From Aquimarina algiphila (lineage in GTDB: Bacteria > Bacteroidota > Bacteroidia > Flavobacteriales > Flavobacteriaceae), in NCBI RefSeq assembly GCF_007489275.1, contig NZ_VLNR01000010.1, positions 49,029 through 113,028 on the forward strand: 64,000 nt of DNA, in the 5' to 3' direction. The notes under the pieces are model-generated. The model made no database searches and was not told where the DNA came from. It saw only the letters and a list, made by a program, of their open reading frames with translations. Made by a program: the position numbers and the translations under genes. Of this stretch, positions 55,424-63,830 are shown piece after piece. Position 1 is the stretch's first letter, and the number at the start of each line of letters is the position of its first letter.

Positions 55424-55672
55424 CTATGCGAAACGTTCAAAAGCTTTTTTAGCGATTTTGATATAATCAGTCATGGTCAGCTCTTCTCCTTCTTCGGGGA
55501 TCACTTCTTTGATAAAGTCAACGATATCTGGGTGCTCTACGATAATGGTAGTAGATGCAATAAAATCATCATGTTCTAAATGGTCTTGTAAGTCCTGAAA
55601 GGCTTGCAGTTTCTCTTTCAATTGTTCTTCATCTAATGCAGGTACAGTAAGGGATATATTAAAATTTTTCAT
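55424..55672 (-). CDS. Small acidic protein
   Basis: Start set at ATG 55672 (82 residues, MKNFNISLTVPALDEEQ), since the extension to 55711 overlaps the previous gene. It consists of a beta strand, helix (LKEKLQAFQDLQDHL), and acidic C-terminal half (EVIPEEGEELTMTDYIKIAKKAFERF). No family recognised. Confidence 0.6.
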   Translation of the reverse strand: MKNFNISLTVPALDEEQLKEKLQAFQDLQDHLEHDDFIASTTIIVEHPDIVDFIKEVIPEEGEELTMTDYIKIAKKAFERFA

Positions 55673-55685
55673 ACGATCTTTATAT

Positions 55686-56672
55686 TTAGTCCTCATTGAG
55701 GGATTTATCATTTATTTCTCCCTCATCGAGGGTTGTATTGTTAGCTTCTTGTGGTTGTTTTTCTTCGATTTCTGGCTCTGGTAGTACTTCATCAACTTTC
55801 TCAAACTCAAAGAGTTTTTTGTTATTAAATAGCTTGCTATCAGAAATATCGATATCTTCTAATGCTTCTGGTTCTGGGGTTGTGTCCTTCTCAATAGAAA
55901 ATTGTACGGGATTTCGAGGCTTAGATTTTCGTTTTGACTTATTCTCCGTCGTTCCTAATCCGGTGGCTTTATTACCAAAAGGATTACCTTTTAACCATTC
56001 TGTGACCACACCTCCCAGTGTCGAGGGAATCAATTTCACATACCCTTTAAGTCCGTCACTCATTTCTGCTTCTTTTTCATCCAGTATTGCTTCTTTAGCA
56101 GCTAAATCATGTTCGCGTTCTGCTATTCTAGCTTCACGGTCAGAAAGCATCATTTCTTTAAACTTTAAAGTTTGTTCTGCCAACTTATTATGCAAATCTG
56201 CTTGGTAGCGTTGTTCTTTGAGTTCACTCTCTTTACGTAAGCCTTCTAATTGTATTTCCATTTCCTGACGCATCATATCATTAGGGGATTCTATAATGGG
56301 TGTTTCTACATTCGGTGTACTTAGATTAATATTGACGTTACCGTTCTTATCCATTTTGTGAGGTACACCATTAATCTTTATGGTTTCCTCTTCTTCTGGC
56401 TCTACCCATTCGATAGTCTCATTCACACGAATAAAAATAGGTGCATTTTGTCTGGAAGATTGTTCGTTAGTTCCAAACTTAACCTGTACTTCTGCATCTA
56501 CGTTATCGGCTATAATGTTATCCAGCACTTCCCCAAAGCTTCGCCCATCGGTACTATCTTCAGAAGAAGTAATACTTATACCGCTTTCATCTTTGATGTT
56601 CCAGTACTTGTAACGAGCTATCTTCTTTTTAGCGAGGTCTGGAGCTATGTAGTTCTTCACCTTTTTCATCAT
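55686..56672 (-). CDS. Coiled-coil structural-type protein
   Basis: A 328-residue protein in three parts: a beta-rich N-terminus (NYIAPDLAKKKIARYKYW, EVQVKFGTNEQSSRQNAPIF), a long coiled coil at about residues 128-215 (ESELKEQRYQADLHNKLAEQ, EREHDLAAKEAILDEKEAEM), then a proline/acid-rich tail. The start overlaps the upstream stop by one base (TAATG), so translation is coupled. Shape and context suggest a particle scaffold, spike or minor structural protein; no homologue recognised. Confidence 0.65.
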   Translation of the reverse strand: MMKKVKNYIAPDLAKKKIARYKYWNIKDESGISITSSEDSTDGRSFGEVLDNIIADNVDAEVQVKFGTNEQSSRQNAPIFIRVNETIEWVEPEEEETIKINGVPHKMDKNGNVNINLSTPNVETPIIESPNDMMRQEMEIQLEGLRKESELKEQRYQADLHNKLAEQTLKFKEMMLSDREARIAEREHDLAAKEAILDEKEAEMSDGLKGYVKLIPSTLGGVVTEWLKGNPFGNKATGLGTTENKSKRKSKPRNPVQFSIEKDTTPEPEALEDIDISDSKLFNNKKLFEFEKVDEVLPEPEIEEKQPQEANNTTLDEGEINDKSLNED

Positions 56673-56992
56673 TAATATTGTGTTCTTAACAGTTGTACAA
56701 AAAAGTCTTGGGTATTATCAGTTTTAAAATGAATATCAGATACCGCTTTTAAGATGGTATTGCTACTCTGGTGTATTGTGTTTTTATCATCTAATAGCAA
56801 GGTTTCGGTAGCTGTTTGAATTTCAACTTTAAAGTCCGGCATATGAGAATAAAAAAAATGTAGATACACCACTTCGTTAGGATGCACCTTAATCTTTTTA
56901 GGATTGACGATATTTTGATCTGTAATCATTGTAATTAACTTCGGATTGTGAGCTTGTATCATTTGGCATAATAGCATATCATTACTTTTCAT
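56672..56992 (-). CDS. Small beta-rich protein
   Basis: A 106-residue protein predicted to be mostly beta strands (KIKVHPNEVVYLHFFYSHM, FKVEIQTATETLLL, DFFVQLLRTQY). It is the third in a row of small beta proteins encoded between 57687 and 56672, with an 11-base overlap to the one before. Capsid-associated or spike subunits often look like this, but no family match can be claimed. Confidence 0.6.
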   Translation of the reverse strand: MKSNDMLLCQMIQAHNPKLITMITDQNIVNPKKIKVHPNEVVYLHFFYSHMPDFKVEIQTATETLLLDDKNTIHQSSNTILKAVSDIHFKTDNTQDFFVQLLRTQY

Positions 56993-57338
56993 CTGATGTT
57001 GTTTTATAGGTTAACAGGTATAGGCTTACCCTTTGTTTTTTTGAATGCATGTTCCTGATATTCCCAACCAATACACGGCTACTGGTCAAGTCCTGCTGCC
57101 ACGAAAGGATACGTTTATTAGGGGGTAATTCTAGAGTGTCTGTAAGCAGGGTTTCCAAACTATTAATTTCAAGGTCACTTCCGTTCAAAAAACTCATGGA
57201 TAGTTGTGTGCTATTGGTGCATAATATCCCTGCCATATCCTTAGTATCTCTATCCAGAACATACCGAAAGGTTGTACGTTCATTGGATTCAAGTTCAGCC
57301 CTCACAATTTGGATGATATGTAGTTTACGAATTACCAT
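56982..57338 (-). CDS. Small beta-sandwich-like protein, paralogue B
   Basis: A 118-residue protein built of beta strands: AGILCTNSTQLSMSFLNGSD, then LPPNKRILSWQ and QRVSLYLLTYK at the end. The succession G-I, S-x-x-L-x-x-SF, PN-x-R and a final V-x-LYLxT parallels the 120-residue protein encoded just upstream (VAVLSSIGKGHLFRSF, SPNERFFSVRE, FKLYMYLTD), so the pair looks like a duplication. Overlaps both neighbours by 11-14 bases. Confidence 0.6.
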   Translation of the reverse strand: MVIRKLHIIQIVRAELESNERTTFRYVLDRDTKDMAGILCTNSTQLSMSFLNGSDLEINSLETLLTDTLELPPNKRILSWQQDLTSSRVLVGNIRNMHSKKQRVSLYLLTYKTTSDEK

Positions 57339-57687
57339 CGGTCAGGTACATATATAGTTTAAAGCTATAAGGATATTGAATGGCATTTCCACCATCGATA
57401 TAGTCTATCTCCACTTTTTTACCATCTGCAATTTCCCTGACACTAAAAAACCGTTCATTAGGAGACACATGAGTACTGGACTGTAAAAACTCAACTTCAA
57501 AATTTTTAGGGAACAGTTCAGCTCCTGCTATGGTGAATGATCTAAATAGATGTCCTTTACCAATACTACTCAGTACTGCTACCCCTTCCAGATACCTGTA
57601 TCCAATATCAAAATCCTCTGATATATGTACAATATCTTTTGCTTTGGTAATGGTGGTTTCTATCAATTGGATTTTTGTTTTCATCAT
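57325..57687 (-). CDS. Small beta-sandwich-like protein, paralogue A
   Basis: A 120-residue beta-rich protein (TTITKAKDIVHISEDFDIG, GHLFRSFTIAGAELFPKNF, SPNERFFSVRE, PYSFKLYMYLTDG). Either of the first two Met codons can start it. It shares strand order and spaced motifs with the 118-residue protein that follows. A jelly-roll-like or other beta-sandwich subunit is my reading; only structure prediction can tell. Confidence 0.6.
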   Translation of the reverse strand: MMKTKIQLIETTITKAKDIVHISEDFDIGYRYLEGVAVLSSIGKGHLFRSFTIAGAELFPKNFEVEFLQSSTHVSPNERFFSVREIADGKKVEIDYIDGGNAIQYPYSFKLYMYLTDGNS

Positions 57688-57698
57688 ATTGGATTTGT

Positions 57699-58091
57699 TT
57701 ACATATTCTGGTTTTCTAGCGGTACTTCACTATCTGGATGCTCACTGTCAGAACCACTATCAGCTCCAAGACAGGATAATGAACCATATACAAATGCGGT
57801 ATATGCCTCTATACCATCACCAGTAGTACGTATCAATACGGGTAATTCCTGTACTTCTTCTTCCGGTAAATCCAGTATTGCATCAATAAGCTTTACAGCA
57901 GTATCAATTCTTACTTCGTTTTGACATTGAAAAAGTTCCTTTTGTAGTTTTCCTATAGTGGCTACTTGCTTTGCAATATCGGTAGCTTGGGTAGTATTTA
58001 TATCTTTTAAATTGGTGATCTCAGTATCTCTTTTTCCTAAAAGGGTGATGAGTTCTTCTTTTGTTAGGGTATTGTAATCTAGGTTTTCCAT
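57699..58091 (-). CDS. Coiled-coil protein with acidic tail
   Basis: A 130-residue protein with a coiled coil over residues 8-60 (KEELITLLGKRDTEITNLKD, KQVATIGKLQKELFQCQNEV), a globular part (AVKLIDAILDLPEEEVQEL) and an acidic tail (DSGSDSEHPDSEVPLENQ). It follows the terminator-like hairpin that separates it from the 217-residue gene. Function unknown; multimerisation or scaffolding is plausible. Confidence 0.6.
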   Translation of the reverse strand: MENLDYNTLTKEELITLLGKRDTEITNLKDINTTQATDIAKQVATIGKLQKELFQCQNEVRIDTAVKLIDAILDLPEEEVQELPVLIRTTGDGIEAYTAFVYGSLSCLGADSGSDSEHPDSEVPLENQNM

Positions 58092-58105
58092 TTTTTATAT
58101 TTTAA

Positions 58106-58150
58106 AAAGCTACTGCAACCGACTTTGGGAAGATCATGTGCAGTAGCTTT
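58106..58150 (-). terminator. Hairpin terminator after the 217-residue gene
   Basis: A 12-bp perfect stem AAAGCTACTGCA / TGCAGTAGCTTT with a 21-base loop, 15 bases past the stop of the 217-residue gene. On the minus strand it runs into TTTTTAAA. It is the only such hairpin inside the operon, so transcripts of the upstream genes should be more abundant than those below. Confidence 0.75.
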
Positions 58151-58164
58151 AAGGTTAAGGGGAA

Positions 58165-58818
58165 TTAAAAACTATATACGCTTGTACCTTCTAAGAATAC
58201 TTTTAAGTATCCCTGCACTTCACTGGGAAGGTTGACATTAAATTCAATCGGGGTTTGTGGATGTATGATTTTGGGGTTATTCAGAATATACAGTCCAAAA
58301 GGTTTTATGGTATTATATCCATAGAACCCATCAAAAAACTTACGAATGGGTTGTTTTTCAAACACCTTTTGTCCGTTAAGTTCCAGTTCCCATTCTCCGT
58401 TTAATAAGTCCGCAGGAAACGGATCAGTAAAACATCCTTCCATACTGTCCTTATCAAAGAGTAATCGAATCCCCGATAAGGTCAGGTAACGGTCTTTGTT
58501 TAGTTTTCCGTTATCGATATTGGTTTCTCCTAATTTTTCTGAAGTAGAGAGTTTGATAAGCTCTGAGCGTGTTCCTTTCAGTTCTGCGGTGGCATAATAA
58601 GGGGCATCAGAAATCTGGGCTTTTCCGCGAATCAAATCCTGTTGCAGGCTTCGAGGTAATTTATGTACTCGGTCTAAAAAGTGTCTTCTGAATCGAGATG
58701 CTCCGATCTCTGATTTTACAGCATTGCGTACTCGGCTCATTCTGCTACTTCTTCCACGTCTTCCGTCTACTTCGCCCAATCCTGCGAGTATGATCTCATC
58801 GTTTGTTAAATCGTCCAT
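58165..58818 (-). CDS. Basic-armed beta-rich protein, candidate capsid subunit
   Basis: A 217-residue protein. Residues 18-60 are very basic (GRRGRSSRMSRVRNAVKSE, RFRRHFLDRVHKLPRSL), like the nucleic-acid-binding arm of many capsid proteins. The rest is a succession of beta strands: YYATAELKGTRSELIKL, RYLTLSGIRLLF, WELELNGQKVFEKQPI, GLYILNNPKIIHPQT, GYLKVFLEGTSVYSF. It is immediately followed by a terminator, the usual setting of a highly expressed major structural gene. No known capsid family is recognised, so this is inference from shape and place. Confidence 0.6.
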   Translation of the reverse strand: MDDLTNDEIILAGLGEVDGRRGRSSRMSRVRNAVKSEIGASRFRRHFLDRVHKLPRSLQQDLIRGKAQISDAPYYATAELKGTRSELIKLSTSEKLGETNIDNGKLNKDRYLTLSGIRLLFDKDSMEGCFTDPFPADLLNGEWELELNGQKVFEKQPIRKFFDGFYGYNTIKPFGLYILNNPKIIHPQTPIEFNVNLPSEVQGYLKVFLEGTSVYSF

Positions 58819-58855
58819 GTGTATCTATGGTTTAAAAAATTAATATTTGGTTTTA

Positions 58856-61800
58856 TTATAGCTGTTTTGCTGCCCTTTTTAAAAGGGTACTATACTTGGT
58901 TTTTGGATGTGTTTTTTGTAGTTGTTTTGCCTTACGGTGCATGGCTTTTAAGCGTGAACCGTTAGAGGTTTTACGTTTTCTTACCCCACTTACAGCTCTT
59001 GCAGGCAAAGCGCGTGGTGTTCTCCTTTTGAGTCTTGGCGTACTTCGTTTTACCGCTGTTCTGCGTTTTGCGGTGGTTCTTCTTCTTTTAGGAGTAGCAG
59101 CTATTCTCTTTTGATTTCTGGCTCTGGTTCGCGCTGCTTTTATTCCTGCAAGGGAACGTTTCTTTTTCTTCTGGCTTTTTTGATAGTATTTGTACCCCAC
59201 TAGGGTAAATACAAAAATGATAATACCAATGACCCATTTCTTTTTATGTCGGCTGAACACTTGTTTTACTTTGTCTAAAAACCGTTGTTTCGGAATATTG
59301 GGGTTTACAGTAGTGGTTACACTTGGGACATTTGGGGTAAAGCGTTGCATGGGTACAGAAGTATTTGTTCTATAGGGTTTTGATCTTGGGATAAAAGTTG
59401 GACGATTAGTCACAGTACGTGGTATTGAACGATTAGGGACCGGAGGTCTTCGTTTGTTCCTTATTTTATTGGCTACCTTTTTGATCAATTTAATGGGATT
59501 GATCTTAGCCAGTAGTTTTTTCATAAACACAATAAATCCACTTGCAGCAGCCGTACTTGTGGTAGCTACCGCGCCTAATCCTCTTAATGGTAATCTGGCT
59601 CGTCTGCCTCCTTTACCTCTTACAATGGCTTTACGAAATTTACTGGCACGTCCGCCAATTTTAGTAAAGAAACGTTCAGCTCTACGCAGTTTTTTCACTC
59701 GTCTGCGCCATTCGTTGATATCTAAGCCTTGTTGTCTGGCTTGGGCTTCACTTAAATAGCCGTAGATTAACTTTTCGGCAAATTTGAAAAGATTGATTTT
59801 TAATACCAGAATAATTGCTCCACGCATAACCAAAGTCGCAGGGTTAAACCGTACCACAGCTTTGACTACTTTTTTAACACCTTTCCTGATCTTACGGAAT
59901 ACTTTTCTAAAAAAACCACTAAGATTAGGAATGTCCTCATCCTCGAAGTCCTCAAAATTATCATAGTATTCCAATTCATCGTCAACCATCCCTAATCCTT
60001 CTAAATCCTCATCATCCTCATCTTCCAAAACATCGAGCAGTAAATCCTCATTATTTGGGATACGGGCTAGATATAGCGGTTCGTCCAACTCTTCATTGTC
60101 CAACCCGTTTAGTTGCTCTTCATTCAGCCCGTCCAGACTGGCTTTAATCGCCCTGAAGAAATTAGTATATTGGCTACTGGATTGTATGGCTGCCATCAGC
60201 GCACTATCTCGTAAATCCTCATCTTCCCATGACTGCATCACATGATCAATAATACGCAGCTCCATATCCACATCTACCAGTTGGCTTAAGACGGTAGGTT
60301 CTCTTTGTTCATTAGCTAGAACTTGTCGTGCTTTATTAACCTCGGCTAAGATGCCACGCTCTAAAAGGGCTATAGTATCCGATGTGCCATTGAGGATGAT
60401 ATCGGCATCAGCCTCATCCATCACTTCTTCAAAACCAGACAAAAAGGTATTGTCCAGTATAGCATCTTCGTAATCGTCTTCGATACCTTCTAACTGGTTG
60501 GCCTCATCTATTTCTTCGGCAAAATCGTTTAAGATTTCTTCATCTGTAATCGGAAATTCATTTTCCTCTAGTAGTTCTGGCTGAACACCAGATAATTCTT
60601 GTAGTTCCATAGGAATTGTTTTTAAGTCTATTATGGGTTGTTCTTCGTAATTAAAGTGGGGGATTTCTGGGACTATATCGATGACATAAGGAGTCCCGTC
60701 GGTATCAAAAGCAACAGGATAGATATGTTGAAACTTACCGACTTCTTCATAGGCAGTGACACGGTACTCATGGTCAATACCGAGATTCAATAACAAGGCA
60801 CTGACCAGTATGGTATAATCATCGCAATCAATACCAAAATTGGTATCCTCAACCCCCTTTTGTCCATCTACCATACTTCGGGCAGGGGTTCTTAGCTCTT
60901 CTATGCCTTCACTATCGAGTTTGTAACGGGTATGCTCACGCAAGTAGTTCCAAATATTCTCACTGGTTTCTGCAACAGTATTGTCCTGTAGTTCGTGGGC
61001 TAATTCTTCAACCTGTTTAAAATCCCGCAAAGCAATACGTTTCATGGCTAATAGCGTATCATCAAGATTAGCATGTGCTTTGAGTGTTTTTCTAAAGCCC
61101 TTATAGCCTGTAGGAGTAGTAATCCCCTGCAATGTATCTTGCTTATTTTTTCTAATCTCACTAAATCCTTTTTTTACGATACGGTCAATTATGGGTTTGA
61201 TAAGTTTAGAAAGTGTAGGATTAGGGTAAACAACTGCTTGGTAGCTTGAATCCACTAAAAAGATATTTTTGATCTTGGCGTCCTTTAGCAAATTGAAAAT
61301 ATACACCTCAAAGGAACGGGCAAACACTTCATTTCTACGCTCGTAATAATCTCCTGCGTTAAAATTGGATATATCTTTAGAAAACTGGGTTTCTTCCCCT
61401 TTTTTATCAAAATACAACAGGTTAAAAAACTCTTCGAATTGTTGTTCGAAGAAGTTTCCTTTTTTGGCTTTGGTGGGATTATATCCTTTTCGGGTTTCGC
61501 GACCTCCGGATACATAAGCCTCCCGACCATTGGTCAGAAAACTAATGACATTATCCAAGGCATGGGCGTATTCATGGGCTAGAGAACCAAAACCCTGTGT
61601 TTTGGTCAGGTTAATGACCCCATAAGGAGTAGGTTCATAATGCGCCTTTGCATTGCCATGACCTCTAGCACCTAGTGCCAGAGATAAACGACCATTCATC
61701 CCGATATCTGCATCTTGGATTTGCAATACTTTAGCTAAATGGTGCAAGGATAGCGAAGCTGCATATAGAAAATTGGAGCGGTCTTGTTGGGTCATCCAAT

Positions 61801-62002
61801 TGCCAAATTCTATACTTCGAAGGTTAAAATGTACCAGTGCCGTATTACTGTCAAATAGCCAAGCATCCTGTCTTTTTTTACCAAACATGGCTAAAAACTT
61901 CTTGTCAGGAGTAATGCTTTGCCAGTGGCGATCGATACCACCCCCACGCACAATAGCCCCTGCATCTTCTATTTTACCTAAGTCGTCATTCATAAGTTCC
62001 AT
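58856..62002 (-). CDS. Polyvalent protein: LPD1-like metalloprotease, transglutaminase-like domain, membrane segments, histone-like tail
   Basis: A 1048-residue protein in clear modules. Residues 1-250 are an LPD1-type domain with a zinc protease motif HEYAHALD (His143, Glu144, His147), preceded by YGVINLTKTQGFGSLA. Residues 330-470 are a transglutaminase-like fold with Cys393 (GIDCDDYT), His426 (QHIYP) and Asp442 (YVID), a complete triad. An acidic stretch (470-690) follows, then basic/hydrophobic segments (LVMRGAIILVLKIN, ASGFIVFMKKLL, WVIGIIIFVFTLVGY). From about residue 950 the tail is Lys/Arg-rich (TPKRRRTTAKRRTAVKRS). Polyvalent proteins with LPD domains are known from phages and conjugative elements, where they travel with the DNA. 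Confidence 0.78.
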   Translation of the reverse strand: MELMNDDLGKIEDAGAIVRGGGIDRHWQSITPDKKFLAMFGKKRQDAWLFDSNTALVHFNLRSIEFGNWMTQQDRSNFLYAASLSLHHLAKVLQIQDADIGMNGRLSLALGARGHGNAKAHYEPTPYGVINLTKTQGFGSLAHEYAHALDNVISFLTNGREAYVSGGRETRKGYNPTKAKKGNFFEQQFEEFFNLLYFDKKGEETQFSKDISNFNAGDYYERRNEVFARSFEVYIFNLLKDAKIKNIFLVDSSYQAVVYPNPTLSKLIKPIIDRIVKKGFSEIRKNKQDTLQGITTPTGYKGFRKTLKAHANLDDTLLAMKRIALRDFKQVEELAHELQDNTVAETSENIWNYLREHTRYKLDSEGIEELRTPARSMVDGQKGVEDTNFGIDCDDYTILVSALLLNLGIDHEYRVTAYEEVGKFQHIYPVAFDTDGTPYVIDIVPEIPHFNYEEQPIIDLKTIPMELQELSGVQPELLEENEFPITDEEILNDFAEEIDEANQLEGIEDDYEDAILDNTFLSGFEEVMDEADADIILNGTSDTIALLERGILAEVNKARQVLANEQREPTVLSQLVDVDMELRIIDHVMQSWEDEDLRDSALMAAIQSSSQYTNFFRAIKASLDGLNEEQLNGLDNEELDEPLYLARIPNNEDLLLDVLEDEDDEDLEGLGMVDDELEYYDNFEDFEDEDIPNLSGFFRKVFRKIRKGVKKVVKAVVRFNPATLVMRGAIILVLKINLFKFAEKLIYGYLSEAQARQQGLDINEWRRRVKKLRRAERFFTKIGGRASKFRKAIVRGKGGRRARLPLRGLGAVATTSTAAASGFIVFMKKLLAKINPIKLIKKVANKIRNKRRPPVPNRSIPRTVTNRPTFIPRSKPYRTNTSVPMQRFTPNVPSVTTTVNPNIPKQRFLDKVKQVFSRHKKKWVIGIIIFVFTLVGYKYYQKSQKKKKRSLAGIKAARTRARNQKRIAATPKRRRTTAKRRTAVKRSTPRLKRRTPRALPARAVSGVRKRKTSNGSRLKAMHRKAKQLQKTHPKTKYSTLLKRAAKQL

Positions 62003-62004
62003 GA

Positions 62005-62295
62005 TCAGGCATCTTTAGAAGGTTGATGTTGCAGTTTTAGGATTTCTTTAGTGTTGTATTCCGTTTTTCGGTACAACCCTTTTACATCGGCTTTCATCTC
62101 TGTGATATCAGTTTCAATGCTTTTGTCAATTTGCACCTGAATACCACTAATGAGATTGCGCAGTTCTTGGGTGTATTCGATAAGTTCCTTGAGTAAGGTT
62201 TTAACTTCGGCATGTACTGATTTTAAGAAATAGCCTAGAACGGCAATAACACCACTTAAGAGTACGGATATGATAAGGAGATAGATTTCTTTCAT
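62005..62295 (-). CDS. Single-pass membrane/coiled-coil protein
   Basis: A 96-residue protein with an N-terminal membrane helix (IYLLIISVLLSGVIAVLGYFL) and a long coiled coil (EVKTLLKELIEYTQELRNLI, MKADVKGLYRKTEYNTKEIL). The form is that of small phage holin-like or spanin-like proteins, but no family can be named. Two bases separate it from each neighbour. Confidence 0.6.
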   Translation of the reverse strand: MKEIYLLIISVLLSGVIAVLGYFLKSVHAEVKTLLKELIEYTQELRNLISGIQVQIDKSIETDITEMKADVKGLYRKTEYNTKEILKLQHQPSKDA

Positions 62296-62297
62296 TT

Positions 62298-62786
62298 TTA
62301 TATAGTTAAAGATTCTTCAATGGGAATTTGTATGTTTTCGGCTTCTACAAAGCCTTTTAAGACAATAGGTAGTCCATAGGTTCCGGAGGTCAAAAAGTTA
62401 GCAGCAACGGTAGATAAACCACCAATAGCTTTTAAAGCACTAATAACCGTTGTAGCATTAATGGCAAAGGATAGTGGCAAGGCACTATTTTGATTTGGGT
62501 TTAAAGTAAATGGTTGTGCTAAAGGAGTAGTTTGTTCCGCTAGTAGTTGTCCGTCGCGAGTGTAGGCATCTACTTTGATTTGTGAGATGATAAAAGTAGA
62601 ACTGCTAAAATTTCCTAACGATAAGACGATATTACTTACAGGGGTAAGGGATAAGCTTAATAATTTGAATTTTTGCACCCCTATTTTTAAACGCTTGGCA
62701 TGGCGTATCTTGGTATAGATACGCCATCCTTGCGTACTGGCTAACACAACAAATAAAAGTAGGAAAACAATAGCGAGTTTTTTCAT
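62298..62786 (-). CDS. Membrane-anchored LEA-type-2-like beta protein
   Basis: A 162-residue protein with an N-terminal anchor (LAIVFLLLFVVLASTQGWRIY) and a beta-sandwich-like domain (VSNIVLSLGNFSSSTFIISQ, KVDAYTRDGQLLAEQ, ALPLSFAINATTV, KGFVEAENIQIPIEESL). The final strands and the GxxxAExxxIPI pattern resemble water-stress/LEA14-type immunoglobulin-like domains. It appears to be the first gene of the long operon. Possible minor membrane or vertex protein; unproven. Confidence 0.6.
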   Translation of the reverse strand: MKKLAIVFLLLFVVLASTQGWRIYTKIRHAKRLKIGVQKFKLLSLSLTPVSNIVLSLGNFSSSTFIISQIKVDAYTRDGQLLAEQTTPLAQPFTLNPNQNSALPLSFAINATTVISALKAIGGLSTVAANFLTSGTYGLPIVLKGFVEAENIQIPIEESLTI

Positions 62787-62877
62787 AAGGCTAAGATGCC
62801 ACCATGAAAAAATATGCTTCGAGCATTACAGGGTAAAGTCGGAATTAAAAGGAATTAAAAAGGGAAGAAATTGAAAA

Positions 62878-63690
62878 CTAGGGTTTTGTTTTTGGGCAAT
62901 CACAGATTTGGTTATCAAAAACTATTTTAAATTCTTCATAAACTTTTTCTCGTTTTCCATCTTTATTAATTATTTCTGCAAAAATATATTTGTCGTTAAA
63001 ATACCTAATTACGGGGCACTCGGTAAGGGTATACTTTTTTTTAATAAAACAAATTGCATTTTTTGCATTTCTTGTGTTTTCCATTTTACCATTTAGAAGA
63101 TTAACTAAAGTAAAACATAACAGTAACACTAATGATAAATAAGCTACCAAGGCATAAAAGTTATACTTCTGTTGATTGCTATTTAATTTCTTTTTTTCTT
63201 TTTCCTTTCTTTCTCTCCTAAAAGGATTTTTCCATTTGACAAAAAATGCTAAAGCTAAAGAAGAGAAAAAAAATATAAGAGTAATCCCTATAAATAAAAG
63301 TAACCTACTTTCTTCAACAGGAATAAAAAGTATAAAAATGCCTGTCATTGGTATCGAGATTACATTTATGGCAATTACTTCCATAAAGTAGTTGATAGTC
63401 TTTTTAAAGAATTTCTTTTTGGTTGATTCTTTTAAACGAATCCCTATATCCTCTATTTTATTAATGATTGTCATCGCAATTATCAAAACTAATGCAAGAG
63501 CTATAATAAAAATCAAGGATAATAAGCCATCTGAAAAAGCTTGGGAAACTGAAAAAAAGCGAATATAAAATGGGGACAAAAGACCAAGTAAGATTATTTG
63601 GGGAAAGCCTCCTATGAAACTCGGGATAATTATTATTAAAGGTAGAAATTTTAATATTTTTTCAGACGGAAATTCTTTTACAATACTCAT
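62878..63690 (-). CDS. Polytopic membrane protein of unknown function
   Basis: A 270-residue protein with about six hydrophobic segments (FLPLIIIIPSFIGGF, LIFIIALALVLIIAMTI, VIAINVISIPMTGIFILFI, LFIGITLIFFFSSLALAF, FYALVAYLSLVLLLCF) and a C-terminal soluble tail ending CDCPKTKP. The gap of 91 bases to the operon below and its different style suggest a separate unit, possibly cargo. No family recognised. Confidence 0.6.
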   Translation of the reverse strand: MSIVKEFPSEKILKFLPLIIIIPSFIGGFPQIILLGLLSPFYIRFFSVSQAFSDGLLSLIFIIALALVLIIAMTIINKIEDIGIRLKESTKKKFFKKTINYFMEVIAINVISIPMTGIFILFIPVEESRLLLFIGITLIFFFSSLALAFFVKWKNPFRRERKEKEKKKLNSNQQKYNFYALVAYLSLVLLLCFTLVNLLNGKMENTRNAKNAICFIKKKYTLTECPVIRYFNDKYIFAEIINKDGKREKVYEEFKIVFDNQICDCPKTKP

Positions 63691-63797
63691 ATTATTCGTT
63701 GGTTAATAATTGAAACTCCTCAATTTTAACAAAATCCAGTGATATTTAGTGTGCTTTAGATTGTAAAATGTTAAAATTTAGTATTTATCTAAGATAG

Positions 63798-63830
63798 TAT
63801 TGACTGTATCTAGACTACTTACAGTCAATA
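63798..63830. repeat. 11-bp inverted repeat near the right edge
   Basis: TATTGACTGTA (63798-63808) and TACAGTCAATA (63820-63830) are perfect inverted copies 11 bases apart, in the gene-free stretch 63691-63885. It could be an operator, a recombinase site or a terminator for the 270-residue gene's opposite side; there is no T run. Confidence 0.6.

Noticed and set aside
55696..56208. Plus-strand open frame of 170 codons, Ser-rich
   Set aside because: It is the antisense shadow of the coiled-coil gene; the Ser/Leu-rich composition comes from reading Glu/Lys codons backwards.
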